From Bordetella genomosp. 13 (GTDB lineage: Bacteria; Pseudomonadota; Gammaproteobacteria; Burkholderiales; Burkholderiaceae_B), in NCBI RefSeq assembly GCF_007679965.1, contig NZ_VEHL01000003.1:186001-250000 (forward strand): a stretch of 64,000 bases of DNA, in the 5' to 3' direction. This document shows positions 25,838 to 35,138 of this stretch, one piece after another. The translations under genes and the position numbers were made by a program. Every line of letters begins with the position of its first letter. Position 1 is the stretch's first letter. Below the pieces are notes generated by a model. It was not told the DNA's origin. It saw only the letters and a list, made by a program, of their open reading frames with translations, and searched no databases.

Positions 25838-27859
25838 ATGAGCAGCAAGAATACGGGCGGGCGCGGCATGGCCCTGGGTCCGCGCACGCGGCTGGCCGCC
25901 GCCCTGTGCGCGGCGGGTTGGGGCGTGGCGGGCGCCGCCTGGGCGCAGCAGGCTGATGCGGACACGCGGACGCTGGACACCGTGGTGGTGACGGCCAGCG
26001 GCTTCGCGCAGCAGATCCAGGATGCGCCGGCCTCCATCAGCGTGATCACGCGCCAGGACCTGGAAAAGAAGTTCTACCGTGACGTGACCGACGCGCTGCT
26101 GGACGTGCCGGGCGTGGTGGTCACGGGCGGCGCCGACCGCCAGGACATCAGCCTGCGCGGCATGGCCTCGCAATACACGCTGATCCTGATCGACGGCAAG
26201 CGCCAGAACTCCCGCGAGACCCGCACCAACTCCGACGGCCCGGGCGTTGAGGGCGGCTGGTCGCCGCCGCTGGCCGCCATCGAGCGCATCGAGGTGGTGC
26301 GCGGGCCGATGTCCTCGCTGTACGGCTCGGACGCCATGGGCGGCGTGATCAACATCATCACGCGCAAGGTGCCGCAGGCCTGGGGCGGCGAGATCCGCAT
26401 GGACACCACCATCCAGGAGAGCAGCAAGTCGGGCGACATCTACCAGGGCAACTTCTACCTGGCCGGCCCGATCAAGAACGACCTGCTGGGCCTGCAGATC
26501 TACGGCCAGGGCACGCAGCGCGACGAGGACGACATCTACAACGGCTTTCGCCAGCGCGCCGCCAGCACGGTGACCGCCAAGCTGGCGCTGACCCCGACGC
26601 GCGACCACGACATCGTGCTCGAGGCCACGCACTCGCGCCAGAAGTACGAGAACACGCTGGGCAAGACCGTCGAACCGCTGGCGCCCGGCGTGGCGTGCGG
26701 GCGCACCGGTTGCCCGGCTTCGTCCGAGACCGACTACCGCAGCAACAAGTGGGCGCTGTCGCATACCGGCCGCTGGGGCTGGGCCGTGTCGGATTCGTAC
26801 GTGCAGCAGGAAGAGTTCGACAACCGCTCGCGCCAGATGAAGATCAAGAACACCGACCTGAAGACCAGCTGGTCGGTGCCGCTGGGCAGCCACATGCTGT
26901 CGGTGGGCGGCTCGTTCCTGGAACAGAGCCTGGACGACCAGACCGGCAACCAGCTGGCGGGCGGACCCAGCCACGTCGAGCGCTACCAGTGGGCGCTGTT
27001 CGCCGAGGACGAATGGCGCCTGACCGACAGCTTCGCGCTGACGGGCGGCCTGCGCATGGACAAGGACGAGAACTTCGGCGACCACTTCAGCCCGCGCCTG
27101 TACGGCGTGTGGCACCTGGCCGAGCGCTGGACGTTGAAGGGCGGCGTCTCCACGGGCTTCCGGGCGCCGGACCTGCGCCAGACCGTGGCGGGCTGGGGCC
27201 AGGTCAGCCGGGGCGGCAACATGTACGGCAACCCCGACCTGAAGCCCGAGAAGTCTGTCACCGAGGAGATCGGCCTGCTGTACGACGACGGCGCGGGCTT
27301 CAATGCCGGGCTGACCCTGTTCAACAACGACTTCAAGGACAAGATCACCCGCGTGGCTTGCCCGCTGTCGCAGTGCACGGAAGGCCCCAACCAGTTCGGT
27401 TCCAATCCGACCACGTACCTCAACGTCGACGAGGCGGTGTCGCGCGGCGTGGAGGCCAGCATGCGCCTGCCGCTGGACCGCGCCTGGTCTCTCACGGCCA
27501 GCTACACGTACACGGATTCGGAGCAGAAGTCGGGCCAGTACAAGGGCCAGCCGCTGAACCAGCTGCCGCGCCACCTGTTCACCACCACGGTCAACTGGCA
27601 GGCCTCCGACGCGCTGCAGGCCTGGGCGCGCGTGAACTACCGCGGCAAGGAAAGCCAGCCCATCACCGGCCCGTCGTCCTCGTCGGTGGTGGCGCCTTCC
27701 TACACCTTCGTCGACCTGGGCGGCTCGTACGCCGTCAACAAGATGGTGTCGGTGTACGCCGGCATCTACAACCTGTTCGACAAGGACGTGGGCTACGACG
27801 ACTACGCCTACGTGGAAGACGGCCGCCGCTACTGGCTGGGCGTGGGCATGAAGTTCTGA
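25838..27859 (+). CDS. TonB-dependent ferric catecholate-type siderophore receptor (CirA/FepA-like)
   Basis: A 673-residue outer-membrane receptor. The signal peptide is about residues 1-36 (LAAALCAAGWGVAGAAWAQ). The TonB box region is TLDTVVVTAS near 45-54. The plug domain (about 58-165) has DVPGVVVTGG, SLRGM and the VRGPMSSLYGSDAMGGVINIITRK segment typical of CirA/FepA/BfrA-type receptors. A 22-strand barrel follows, ending in Phe (LGVGMKF). No STN domain is present, so it does not signal to a FecR. A good ribosome binding site (AGGAGA) precedes the ATG. It heads an operon with a full ABC importer and sits downstream of a Fur box. Substrate is predicted as a catechol or mixed catechol siderophore. 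Confidence 0.9.
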   Translation: MSSKNTGGRGMALGPRTRLAAALCAAGWGVAGAAWAQQADADTRTLDTVVVTASGFAQQIQDAPASISVITRQDLEKKFYRDVTDALLDVPGVVVTGGADRQDISLRGMASQYTLILIDGKRQNSRETRTNSDGPGVEGGWSPPLAAIERIEVVRGPMSSLYGSDAMGGVINIITRKVPQAWGGEIRMDTTIQESSKSGDIYQGNFYLAGPIKNDLLGLQIYGQGTQRDEDDIYNGFRQRAASTVTAKLALTPTRDHDIVLEATHSRQKYENTLGKTVEPLAPGVACGRTGCPASSETDYRSNKWALSHTGRWGWAVSDSYVQQEEFDNRSRQMKIKNTDLKTSWSVPLGSHMLSVGGSFLEQSLDDQTGNQLAGGPSHVERYQWALFAEDEWRLTDSFALTGGLRMDKDENFGDHFSPRLYGVWHLAERWTLKGGVSTGFRAPDLRQTVAGWGQVSRGGNMYGNPDLKPEKSVTEEIGLLYDDGAGFNAGLTLFNNDFKDKITRVACPLSQCTEGPNQFGSNPTTYLNVDEAVSRGVEASMRLPLDRAWSLTASYTYTDSEQKSGQYKGQPLNQLPRHLFTTTVNWQASDALQAWARVNYRGKESQPITGPSSSSVVAPSYTFVDLGGSYAVNKMVSVYAGIYNLFDKDVGYDDYAYVEDGRRYWLGVGMKF

Positions 27860-27882
27860 ACATGGAGCAGGGAGCACCCGCA

Positions 27883-28815
27883 ATGACGATGCAAACACAT
27901 ACCCGCCGCTGCGCACGCCGCTGGCTTGCCGCCACCGCCCTGGCGTTGGCGCCGGCGCTGGCCGCCGCGCAGGCCACGGTCGAGGTCAAGCACGCCCGCG
28001 GCGTCACCGCCGTGCCGGCCGATCCCGCCAAGACCGTGGTGATGGACCTGGCCGTGCTGGACACGCTGCACGCGCTGGGCGTCGACGTGGCCGGCCTGCC
28101 GGCCGCGGCCAAGCTGCCGCCGCAGCTCGCGCAATACCAGGACAAGCGCTACCTCAAGGTGGGCTCGATGTTCGAGCCCAACTACGAGGTGATCCACGCG
28201 GCGGCGCCGCAGGTCATCTTCGTGGCGGGACGTTCGGCGCCTAAGTACGACGAGCTGGCGAAGCTGGCGCCCACGGTGGACCTGACCGTCGATCCCAAGG
28301 ACCTGCTGGGCAGCGTCAAGCGCAATACCGAACTGTTGGGCGGCCTGTACGGCAAGCAGGACGTGGCGAGCCGGAAGATCCGGGCGCTGGACGACTCGGT
28401 CGCGGCGCTCAAGTCCAAGGCTGCCAACGCGGGCACCGCGCTGATCCTGCTGACCACGGGCGGCAAGATGAGCGCCTATGGCCCCGGCTCGCGCTTCGGC
28501 ATCATCCACGATGCCTTCGGCGTGAAGCCCGCGGTGCCCGGCCTGAATGTGTCCAACCACGGGCAGGCGGTGTCCTTCGAGTTCCTGGTGCAGAACGATC
28601 CCGACTGGCTGTTCGTGATCGACCGCGACGCCGCCATCGGCCGCGAAGGCGTCTCCGCCAAGCGCCTGCTGGACAACGAGCTGGTGCACGCGACCAAGGC
28701 GTGGCGCACGGGGCACGTGGTGTACCTGAACGCCTACGACTGGTATCTGCTGGGCAGCGCCGGCCTGACCGGCATGCAGCAGAACGTCGATGAACTGGCA
28801 CGCGCGCTGGACTAG
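27883..28815 (+). CDS. Siderophore ABC transporter substrate-binding protein (FatB/YclQ/CeuE-like)
   Basis: A 310-residue periplasmic binding protein of the helical-backbone class III type. The signal peptide (about 1-27, LAATALALAPALAAAQA) lacks an obvious lipobox. The N-lobe starts at VEVKHARGVTAVPADPAKTV, then the long inter-lobe helix. Segments such as GSMFEPNYEVIHAAAPQVIF and SAYGPGSRFGIIHDAFGV are typical of the FatB/YclQ/CeuE group, which bind ferric petrobactin, anguibactin or catechol siderophores. The ATG at 27883 was chosen because GCAGGGA lies nine bases upstream and the signal peptide starts there. It lies 23 bases after the receptor and is the second gene of the uptake operon. 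Confidence 0.9.
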   Translation: MTMQTHTRRCARRWLAATALALAPALAAAQATVEVKHARGVTAVPADPAKTVVMDLAVLDTLHALGVDVAGLPAAAKLPPQLAQYQDKRYLKVGSMFEPNYEVIHAAAPQVIFVAGRSAPKYDELAKLAPTVDLTVDPKDLLGSVKRNTELLGGLYGKQDVASRKIRALDDSVAALKSKAANAGTALILLTTGGKMSAYGPGSRFGIIHDAFGVKPAVPGLNVSNHGQAVSFEFLVQNDPDWLFVIDRDAAIGREGVSAKRLLDNELVHATKAWRTGHVVYLNAYDWYLLGSAGLTGMQQNVDELARALD

Positions 28816-28853
28816 GAGTTGCTGTCGATGAAGGCGGTTGCGGGGACGCGCGG

Positions 28854-29843
28854 GTGACGTTGCGGTCGTATCTGCAGGGGTGGGGCGGGCTGGCGCTGGT
28901 GGCGGCGCTGCTCGTGGTGCTGTGCGTGGCCAGCATCGGGCTGGGGGCGGGCGATTTCTCGTTCGGCGCGCTGCTGGGCGGGCCCGACGCGGCCCGCACG
29001 TGGAAGCTGCTGCTGGTCAGCCGCGTGCCGCGCACGCTGGCCCTGCTGCTGGCCGGCATGTCGCTGGCGGTGGCCGGGCTGATCATCCAGATGCTGGTGC
29101 GCAACCGCTTCGTCGAGCCCTCGACGGCCGGCACGCTGGAGTCCGCCACGCTGGGCATCCTGGTGGTGACGCTGGCGATGCCCGACATCCCCGTCATCGG
29201 CAAGATGCTGGTGGCCACCGTGTTCGCGCTGGCCGGCACGCTGCTGTTCCTGGCGCTGCTGCGCCGGGTGCCGCTGCGCACGCCGTTCATCGTGCCGCTG
29301 ATCGGCCTGGTGCTGGGCGGCGTGATCAGCGCGGTCACCACCTTCGTGGCCTATCGCTACGACCTGCTGCAGTCGCTGCACGCCTGGACGGTCGCCGACT
29401 TCTCCGGCGTACTGCGCGGCCGCTACGAGCTGCTGTGGATCGGCTTCGCGCTGACCGGGCTGGCCTGGCTGACGGCCGACCGCTATACCGTGGCGGGCAT
29501 GGGCCGCGCGTTCGCGTCCAACCTGGGCCTGAACCACGCGCGGCTCACGCTGGCGGGCCTGCTGATCGTCTGCGCGATCTCGGCCATGACGGTGGTGACG
29601 GCGGGCAGCATTCCGTTCCTGGGCCTGATCGTGCCCAACGCCGTCAGCCTGGTGATGGGCGACAACATGCGGCGCGCCATCCCGTGGGTCGCGGTGCTGG
29701 GCGGCGGCTTCGTGCTGGCCTGCGACATCATCGGGCGCCTGGTCCTGTATCCCTATGAAGTGCCCATCGGCGTGGTGGTGGGCGTGATCGGCAGCGCGCT
29801 GTTCCTGTGCCTGCTGCGCAGCCGGAAGACGCGTCTTGGCTAA
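28854..29843 (+). CDS. Siderophore ABC transporter permease 1 (FecCD family, FatD/YclN-like)
   Basis: A 329-residue polytopic membrane protein of the FecCD/BtuC family, with around nine hydrophobic helices. The segment VPRTLALLLAGMSLAVAGLIIQMLVRNRFVEPSTAG is the hallmark of permeases for iron chelates. The EAA-like coupling region is near GSIPFLGLIVPNAVSLVMG. The start is GTG at 28854, 38 bases after the binding-protein stop; no ATG fits better. Its 3' end overlaps the next permease gene, consistent with a heterodimeric channel. It follows the gene order of the FatBDCE and YclNOPQ systems. Confidence 0.88.
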   Translation: MTLRSYLQGWGGLALVAALLVVLCVASIGLGAGDFSFGALLGGPDAARTWKLLLVSRVPRTLALLLAGMSLAVAGLIIQMLVRNRFVEPSTAGTLESATLGILVVTLAMPDIPVIGKMLVATVFALAGTLLFLALLRRVPLRTPFIVPLIGLVLGGVISAVTTFVAYRYDLLQSLHAWTVADFSGVLRGRYELLWIGFALTGLAWLTADRYTVAGMGRAFASNLGLNHARLTLAGLLIVCAISAMTVVTAGSIPFLGLIVPNAVSLVMGDNMRRAIPWVAVLGGGFVLACDIIGRLVLYPYEVPIGVVVGVIGSALFLCLLRSRKTRLG

Positions 29844-30804
29844 AGTGCTGCAATCCCTGTCTCCCGAAGCGCGCCTGGGCTGGCTGGCCGCCCTGGCCGT
29901 GCTGTGCTGCCTGGCCTTCATGACGCTGGGCGCCAACGGCCAGTGGTCGTTCGTCATCCCGTTTCGCGGCGGCAAGCTGCTGGCGATGCTGCTGGTGGCG
30001 TACTGCGTGGCCGTGTCCTCGGTGCTGTTCCAGACCATCACGCACAACCGCATCCTGACGCCCGCCATCATGGGCTTCGACGCGCTCTATGTGCTGATCC
30101 AGGCGCTTGTCATCTACGGCTTCGGGCTGTCGGCCACGGCCACCGACGATCCGGTCTGGAAGTTCCTGCTGGAAGCTGGCGCCATGACGGGCTTCGCCTG
30201 CCTGCTGTTCCGCTGGCTGTTCTCGGGCGAGGTGCGCAGCCTGCATCTGATGATGCTGGTGGGCATCGTGTTCGGGCTGCTGTTCCGCAGCCTGTCGGGC
30301 TTCGCCATCCGCCTGATCGATCCCAACGAATTCCTGATGCTGCAGGACCGCATGTTCGCCAGCTTCAACGCCGTGCGATTGGGCCTGCTGCCCATCGCGG
30401 CGGGCGCGGCGCTTGCCGTCACGCTGGTGATCTGGCGCATGCGCCGGCGCTACGACGTGCTGGCCATGGGCCGCGACATCGCCGTCAACCTGGGCGTGGA
30501 CTATCGCGGCACGCTGCTGGCCACGCTGGCCTGCATCGCGGTGCTGGTGTCGGTGTCCACGGCGCTGGTCGGTCCCGTCACCTTCTTCGGCCTGTTGGTC
30601 AGCAACCTGGCCTATCACGCCATGGGCAGCGACCGGCACCGCCATACCGTGCCGGCCGCCGTGCTGCTGGGCGTGCTGTTCCTGGTGGGCGGGCAGGCGC
30701 TGCTGGAGCGGGTGCTGGCTTTGAACACCACCGTCAGCGTCGTCATCGAGTTCGCCGGCGGCCTGATGTTCCTCATCCTGGTCCTGCGCAGGGGGCGTAG
30801 ATGA
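29836..30804 (+). CDS. Siderophore ABC transporter permease 2 (FecCD family, FatC/YclO-like)
   Basis: A 322-residue FecCD-family permease, the second half of the heterodimeric channel. Characteristic stretches are YCVAVSSVLFQTITHNRILTPAIMGFDALY near the N-terminus and STALVGPVTFFGLLVSNLAYHAMG in the coupling region. The first possible start is TTG at 29836, overlapping the upstream stop by 8 bases; GTG at 29845 is an alternative that removes three residues. The 3' end overlaps the ATPase start as ATGA. Function is import of the ferric siderophore from the FatB-like binding protein across the inner membrane. Confidence 0.87.
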   Translation: MAKVLQSLSPEARLGWLAALAVLCCLAFMTLGANGQWSFVIPFRGGKLLAMLLVAYCVAVSSVLFQTITHNRILTPAIMGFDALYVLIQALVIYGFGLSATATDDPVWKFLLEAGAMTGFACLLFRWLFSGEVRSLHLMMLVGIVFGLLFRSLSGFAIRLIDPNEFLMLQDRMFASFNAVRLGLLPIAAGAALAVTLVIWRMRRRYDVLAMGRDIAVNLGVDYRGTLLATLACIAVLVSVSTALVGPVTFFGLLVSNLAYHAMGSDRHRHTVPAAVLLGVLFLVGGQALLERVLALNTTVSVVIEFAGGLMFLILVLRRGRR

Positions 30805-31559
30805 TAGAGATCCGAGCAGTCACCAAGCGCTACGCCGACAGCGTGGTGGTGGACGACGTCACCCTGACGCTGCCCGCCGGCGGCATCACCGCCATCATCG
30901 GGCCCAACGGCGCGGGCAAGTCGACGCTGCTGTCCATGATGAGCCGCCTGCTGGCGCCGTCGTCGGGGCAGGTGCGTGTGGACGGCCTGGACGTGGCCCG
31001 CGCGGACAGCCGCGAGCTGGCGCGCCGCCTGTCCATCCTGCGGCAGGACAATCACCTGCCGCTGCGCCTGACGGTGCGCGACCTGGTTGCCTTCGGGCGC
31101 TATCCGCACACGGGCGGGCGGCCGACATTGGACGACAAGGAGCACATCGACCGCGCCATCGACTACCTGGCGCTTGCGCCCATGGCCGACCGCTACCTGG
31201 ACGAGCTGTCGGGCGGCCAGCGGCAGCGCGCCTTCGTGGCCATGGTGCTGTGCCAGGACACGCGCTACGTGCTGCTGGACGAGCCGCTGAACAGCCTGGA
31301 CATGAAGCACGCGGTGGCCATGATGCGCATCCTGCGCCGCGCGGCCGACGAGCTGGACAAGACCGTGGTGCTGGTGCTGCACGACATCAACTTCGCCTCG
31401 TGCCATGCGGACCGCATCGTGGCGCTGAAGCAGGGCAGGGTCGCGTGCCAGGGCACGCCCGGCGAGATCGTCCGCCCCGAGGTGCTGCAGGCCCTGTACG
31501 AGCTGCCCATCTCGGTGCACGAGCTGGACGGGCAGCGGATCTGCACGTATTACCGCTGA
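30801..31559 (+). CDS. Siderophore ABC transporter ATP-binding protein (FatE/YclP-like)
   Basis: A 252-residue ATPase of the FepC/FhuC class. Walker A is GPNGAGKST near 34-42, the signature is LSGGQRQRAFVAMVL, Walker B is YVLLDEPLNSLD, and the H-loop histidine is in LVLHDINFA. It starts within the stop of the preceding permease (ATGA overlap) and is the last gene of the five-gene uptake operon (receptor, binding protein, two permeases, ATPase). No siderophore biosynthesis or esterase gene is nearby, so the operon may serve uptake of xenosiderophores or of a siderophore made elsewhere in the genome. Confidence 0.92.
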   Translation: MIEIRAVTKRYADSVVVDDVTLTLPAGGITAIIGPNGAGKSTLLSMMSRLLAPSSGQVRVDGLDVARADSRELARRLSILRQDNHLPLRLTVRDLVAFGRYPHTGGRPTLDDKEHIDRAIDYLALAPMADRYLDELSGGQRQRAFVAMVLCQDTRYVLLDEPLNSLDMKHAVAMMRILRRAADELDKTVVLVLHDINFASCHADRIVALKQGRVACQGTPGEIVRPEVLQALYELPISVHELDGQRICTYYR

Positions 31560-31632
31560 AAAGGGGCCGGACGGCGGTCGAGTATCATGCTGGCGCCGGG
31601 CCCGCACGGGGCGCGGCTCATCCGGAACCCGC

Positions 31633-31875
31633 ATGCCCATCATCGAATTCACGCTTGCCGAAGGCAGCCCCTACATCGAAGTCAACCAATTGCTGAAGGC
31701 CACCGGCGTCTGCGACAGCGGCGGCGCGGGCAAGATGCTGGTGGCGGAAGGGTACGTCAGCGTGGGCGGCGTGCTGGAGACGCGCAAGACCGCCAAGATC
31801 CGCGATGGCCAGATCGTCACGTGCGGCGACGTGCGCATCGTGGTGCGCGCGCATCCGGCCGTGCAAGAGGATTGA
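31633..31875 (+). CDS. S4-domain RNA-binding protein (YbcJ-like)
   Basis: An 80-residue protein made almost entirely of an S4 RNA-binding domain: FIEVNQLL-type start (YIEVNQLLKATGVCDSGG), then GKMLVAEGYVSVGGVLETRK and IVTCGDVRIVV. The family includes E. coli YbcJ and small ribosome-associated S4 proteins, and its role is probably structured-RNA or ribosome binding. It lies 73 bases after the siderophore ATPase and probably has its own promoter. Confidence 0.85.
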   Translation: MPIIEFTLAEGSPYIEVNQLLKATGVCDSGGAGKMLVAEGYVSVGGVLETRKTAKIRDGQIVTCGDVRIVVRAHPAVQED

Positions 31876-31923
31876 CGCGGCACGCCCGCCGCCACCCCCA
31901 ACACCGCCACGCCGCGAGCCGCC

Positions 31924-32499
31924 ATGAAAAGCACCCGATTCCAGAATTCCATCTTCGCCAGGCTGTCACGTTCTCCGTGGTGGTGGAGCGCGGGCGTGGC
32001 CGTGCTGCTGAGCGTGGGCGGCTTCGCCGCGCTGCCGGTCGAGTTCGCGGCGATGGGCGTGTTCGCCGCCATCCCCTTCGTGGTGGTGGCGATCGTCGCC
32101 GCGGTCAAGCAATGGCGCAATCCTTCGGACGCCCGCGTGCAGGCGGTCGCGCAGGCTGCGGCCGGCATGTCCTGGGCCACGTTCTCGACCCTGGCCGAGG
32201 CCGGTTTCACGCGCGACGGCTGCCAGGTGCAGCGCCTGCAGACGGCCGGCGCGGATTTCTCGCTGACCAAGGACGGCAACGAGGCCATCGTCAGCGCCAA
32301 GCGCTGGAAGGCGGCCCGCATCGGCATCGAGCCGCTGCGCGAGCTGCAGGCCGTGCGCGAGAAGCGCGGCGCCCGCGAGGCCATCTTCATCGCGCTGGGC
32401 GAGGTCTCCGACACCGCCATCCAGTATGCGAGGACGCAGGGCCTCGCGCTGATGACGGCGCCGGAACTGGCCAAGCTGCTGCGCGACCAGAAGTTCTAG
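31924..32499 (+). CDS. Membrane-anchored restriction-endonuclease-like (Mrr/PD-D/EXK) protein
   Basis: A 191-residue protein with two N-terminal hydrophobic helices (about 20-38, WWWSAGVAVLLSVGGFAAL, and about 43-61, AMGVFAAIPFVVVAIVAAV). A cytoplasmic domain follows with the Mrr-type nuclease pattern: SWATFSTLAEAGF, then GADFSLTKDGNEAIVSAKRW and IEPLRELQAVREKRGAREAIF. In Mrr-like nucleases the Asp and the (E/Q)xK element are catalytic; here the second motif reads S-A-K, so the usual Gln/Glu is replaced by Ser. It could be active or a degenerate nucleic-acid-binding form. It starts 49 bases after the S4 gene. No methyltransferase or restriction partner is nearby. Confidence 0.65.
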   Translation: MKSTRFQNSIFARLSRSPWWWSAGVAVLLSVGGFAALPVEFAAMGVFAAIPFVVVAIVAAVKQWRNPSDARVQAVAQAAAGMSWATFSTLAEAGFTRDGCQVQRLQTAGADFSLTKDGNEAIVSAKRWKAARIGIEPLRELQAVREKRGAREAIFIALGEVSDTAIQYARTQGLALMTAPELAKLLRDQKF

Positions 32500-32563
32500 C
32501 CGCGCGCCTCGGTTCGCCGGGCCTGCGCCTGCCTTCGCGTGCGCGCCCGGGTCGCGCGCCGCG

Positions 32564-35032
32564 TCACATCCGATAGCGCAGCGTCAGCATCGCGTTGCGG
32601 CCATCGCCGAACACGCTGTAGAAGCGGCTGGGCGGACGGATGTAGTAATCGCGGTCGAACAGGTTGTTCACCTGCAGCGCTAGCTCCACGTCCGGATTGA
32701 AGCGGTATCCCACCTGCGCGTTGTAGATGGCGTAGCCGCCCTGGGTGACGCCGCGCGTGATGGCGCTTTGCGCCAGCATGCCGCCGCCCACGCTGAAGCC
32801 GTCCAGCACGCCTTCCGTGAACTTGTAGTTCGTCCAGAGCTTGAACAGGTGCCTGGGATCCGTGCCGTCGGTCAGATCCGGTTCGTCGTTGTCGTACCGG
32901 ACGTTCAGGTAGGTATAACCGGCCGTCACGTTCCAGTTCGGCGTGGGCTGGCCCGACACTTCCAGCTCGACGCCCTGGTTGCGCGCGCGGCCGCCCGGAA
33001 TGCTGCCGGCCGGATGGTCGGGATCGCCGACCGCGCGGTTCTCGTCATTGATGCGGAACAGCGCCAGCGTGGTGTTCAGCCGGTTCTCGAAGAACGCGTT
33101 CTTCACGCCCACTTCGTATTGCTCGCCCGTGCGGGGCGGCAGCATGGCGCCCGTGTAGTCCGTGCTGGCCTGTGCCGTCAGGAAGCGCGAGAAGTTGGCG
33201 TAGGTCGTGGTGGACGGCGTGACGTCCCACACGATGCCCGCCGAGGGCAGGAAACGGTGGTTCACGCGGGCGATGGTCTCCCAGTCCTGCGGCGTGGGAA
33301 TGACGGACTGCGAACGCTGCTGCAGGAAGGTCTCGCGGGCCCCCAGCACCAGCGTCAGCGGCTCGGCCAGCTTCACGCGCGCCTGGCCGTAGAAGCTGTA
33401 CTGCTCCATGCGGCCCTTGCTGCCGAAAGTGTAGGGCACGTCGACGTCGGGCACGTCGTTGGGGCTGTACAGGCTGAACAGTCCGCCCGGGTACGGCCCC
33501 GCCACGACCCGAAAACCGCGCTTGTCGGTATTGGCCAGCTGCGAGTAGTTGGCGCCCATCGTCAGCGTATGCGTCAGGCCGAAGGCCTGGATGGGGCCCG
33601 AGGCGTGGGTGTCCAGGCCGAACCAGTTGAATTCGCCGTATTGCGCCTGGTCGCCAAAGCGCGCCAGGCCCTGCTGCGTGGCGCCGGGGCCGGAATAGGC
33701 GTACTTCGACCGCAGTTCGCCGTGGCGGTAGAAGGCCGTCGTGCCCCAGGTCCAGCCGTTGTCGAAGCGGTGCGTCAGGTCCGCGTTCGCCTCCGTGGTC
33801 CTGACGTTGGACCAGTTCCAGTCCGGGCTGTAGTTGTCCGAATACGAACCCGGCACTCGGCCGACCAGCGCCGTCAGGGTGGAGTCGAAAACGCCGGCCG
33901 CGCCGTAGTCCACGCCGTGCACCGAGTTGACCTGGTATCCCGCGGACAGCGACAGCGTGGTGCGCGGCGAGAAGTCGTAATCCAGCGCGCCGTAGACCAT
34001 CAGGTTCTTGTTGCGCGTGCCATCGACCGACTGCAGCGCGTTGCTGCCGGCCACGACCGCGCGGCCGCGCAGCGTGCCTTCCTCGTTCAGCGGACCCGTC
34101 ACGTCGACCATCTGGCGCAGGCTGCCGAAGGTGCCGGCCTGCGTCTCGCCGGCCATGTGGAATTCGTCCTGCGGACGCTTGCGCACCAGGTTGACCGTGC
34201 CGCCGGGCTGGCCCAGCGCATCGTCCGTCACGCCGGCCGGGCCGCGCAGCACTTCCACGCGGTCGTACATGGCCATGTCGAACTGCTGCTGGTACTGCAG
34301 GCCGTTCATGATGGACACGCCGTCGAATTCGATGCCCATCTGGTTGCCGCGTGCCCGGTAATAGGCCGTGCCGTCGCCGTAGTCCGTGGATCCCACGCCG
34401 GTGACGTAGCGCAGGCCCTGCTGGATGGTGGAGACGTTCATGTCGTCCATCTGCTGGCGCGTCAGCACGGACACCGACGCGGGGATGTCCCGGATCGGCA
34501 CCGGAACCTTGCCCACCGTGGCCGTCGTGGCGGCGTAAGAGCCGCTGCCTTCGGTGGTGGCCTCGGCCAGGGCGCTGCCCACCACGCGCACCGCGGGCAG
34601 GGTGTTGGCGGTGGCGGGCGCCGGACGCAGCAGATAGCCGCCGTTGTCCTGCCGCACCGCCTGCAGGTCGGTACCGGCCAGCAGCGCCGCCAGCGCGGCG
34701 CGCGGCGTATGGCGGCCGTGGATGCCGCCCGTGGTCCTGCCGCGGGTCTGGTCCTCGGTGAAGGTCAGCAGCACGTTGGCCGAACTGGCCAGGCTGCGCA
34801 GCGCCGGGGCCAGGGGACCGCCGGCGATGTCGAAGTCCTGCTGCGCGTCAGCGCGGTCCGGCGCGGCCGCCTGGGCCTGCGCCTGGGCAGCGGCCGGCAG
34901 CGCGGCCGACAGCGCCAGGCCGCACGTCGCGGCGGCCAGGGCATGCGCCACCGGCCGCAGCCGGGCATGGCCGGGCGTGCGGCGGTTGGAAGATTGATTG
35001 AGACGCGCACCACGGCGCCCGGCGATCCGCAT
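32564..35032 (-). CDS. TonB-dependent siderophore receptor with N-terminal signalling (STN) domain (FhuE/FpvA-like)
   Basis: An 822-residue outer-membrane receptor. The signal peptide covers about residues 1-52, a long and basic N-terminus (LAAATCGLALSAALPAAAQA). The STN domain is at about 66-135 (FDIAGGPLAPALRSLASSAN, then RHTPRAALAALLAGTDL). The TonB box region is near LPAVRVVGS. The plug contains DIPASVSVLTRQQMDD and VEVLRGPAGVTDDALGQPGG. A barrel follows, ending GRNAMLTLRYRM. The STN domain should signal to the FecR-like protein encoded just upstream, which controls the FecI-like sigma factor, giving ligand-induced expression. Substrate class is probably hydroxamate or mixed siderophore by FhuE/FpvA similarity, but it cannot be read from sequence. 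Confidence 0.9.
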   Translation of the reverse strand: MRIAGRRGARLNQSSNRRTPGHARLRPVAHALAAATCGLALSAALPAAAQAQAQAAAPDRADAQQDFDIAGGPLAPALRSLASSANVLLTFTEDQTRGRTTGGIHGRHTPRAALAALLAGTDLQAVRQDNGGYLLRPAPATANTLPAVRVVGSALAEATTEGSGSYAATTATVGKVPVPIRDIPASVSVLTRQQMDDMNVSTIQQGLRYVTGVGSTDYGDGTAYYRARGNQMGIEFDGVSIMNGLQYQQQFDMAMYDRVEVLRGPAGVTDDALGQPGGTVNLVRKRPQDEFHMAGETQAGTFGSLRQMVDVTGPLNEEGTLRGRAVVAGSNALQSVDGTRNKNLMVYGALDYDFSPRTTLSLSAGYQVNSVHGVDYGAAGVFDSTLTALVGRVPGSYSDNYSPDWNWSNVRTTEANADLTHRFDNGWTWGTTAFYRHGELRSKYAYSGPGATQQGLARFGDQAQYGEFNWFGLDTHASGPIQAFGLTHTLTMGANYSQLANTDKRGFRVVAGPYPGGLFSLYSPNDVPDVDVPYTFGSKGRMEQYSFYGQARVKLAEPLTLVLGARETFLQQRSQSVIPTPQDWETIARVNHRFLPSAGIVWDVTPSTTTYANFSRFLTAQASTDYTGAMLPPRTGEQYEVGVKNAFFENRLNTTLALFRINDENRAVGDPDHPAGSIPGGRARNQGVELEVSGQPTPNWNVTAGYTYLNVRYDNDEPDLTDGTDPRHLFKLWTNYKFTEGVLDGFSVGGGMLAQSAITRGVTQGGYAIYNAQVGYRFNPDVELALQVNNLFDRDYYIRPPSRFYSVFGDGRNAMLTLRYRM

Positions 35033-35138
35033 GGTTTCCCCATAAATTTGGCGGTTGGAATGAAGTCCTCATGGGATATGTGCCGCGAGAAAGCGGATCG
35101 GGCAGTCCGCGCCGAAAAATTCTCGAGGCGGGAGGAAA

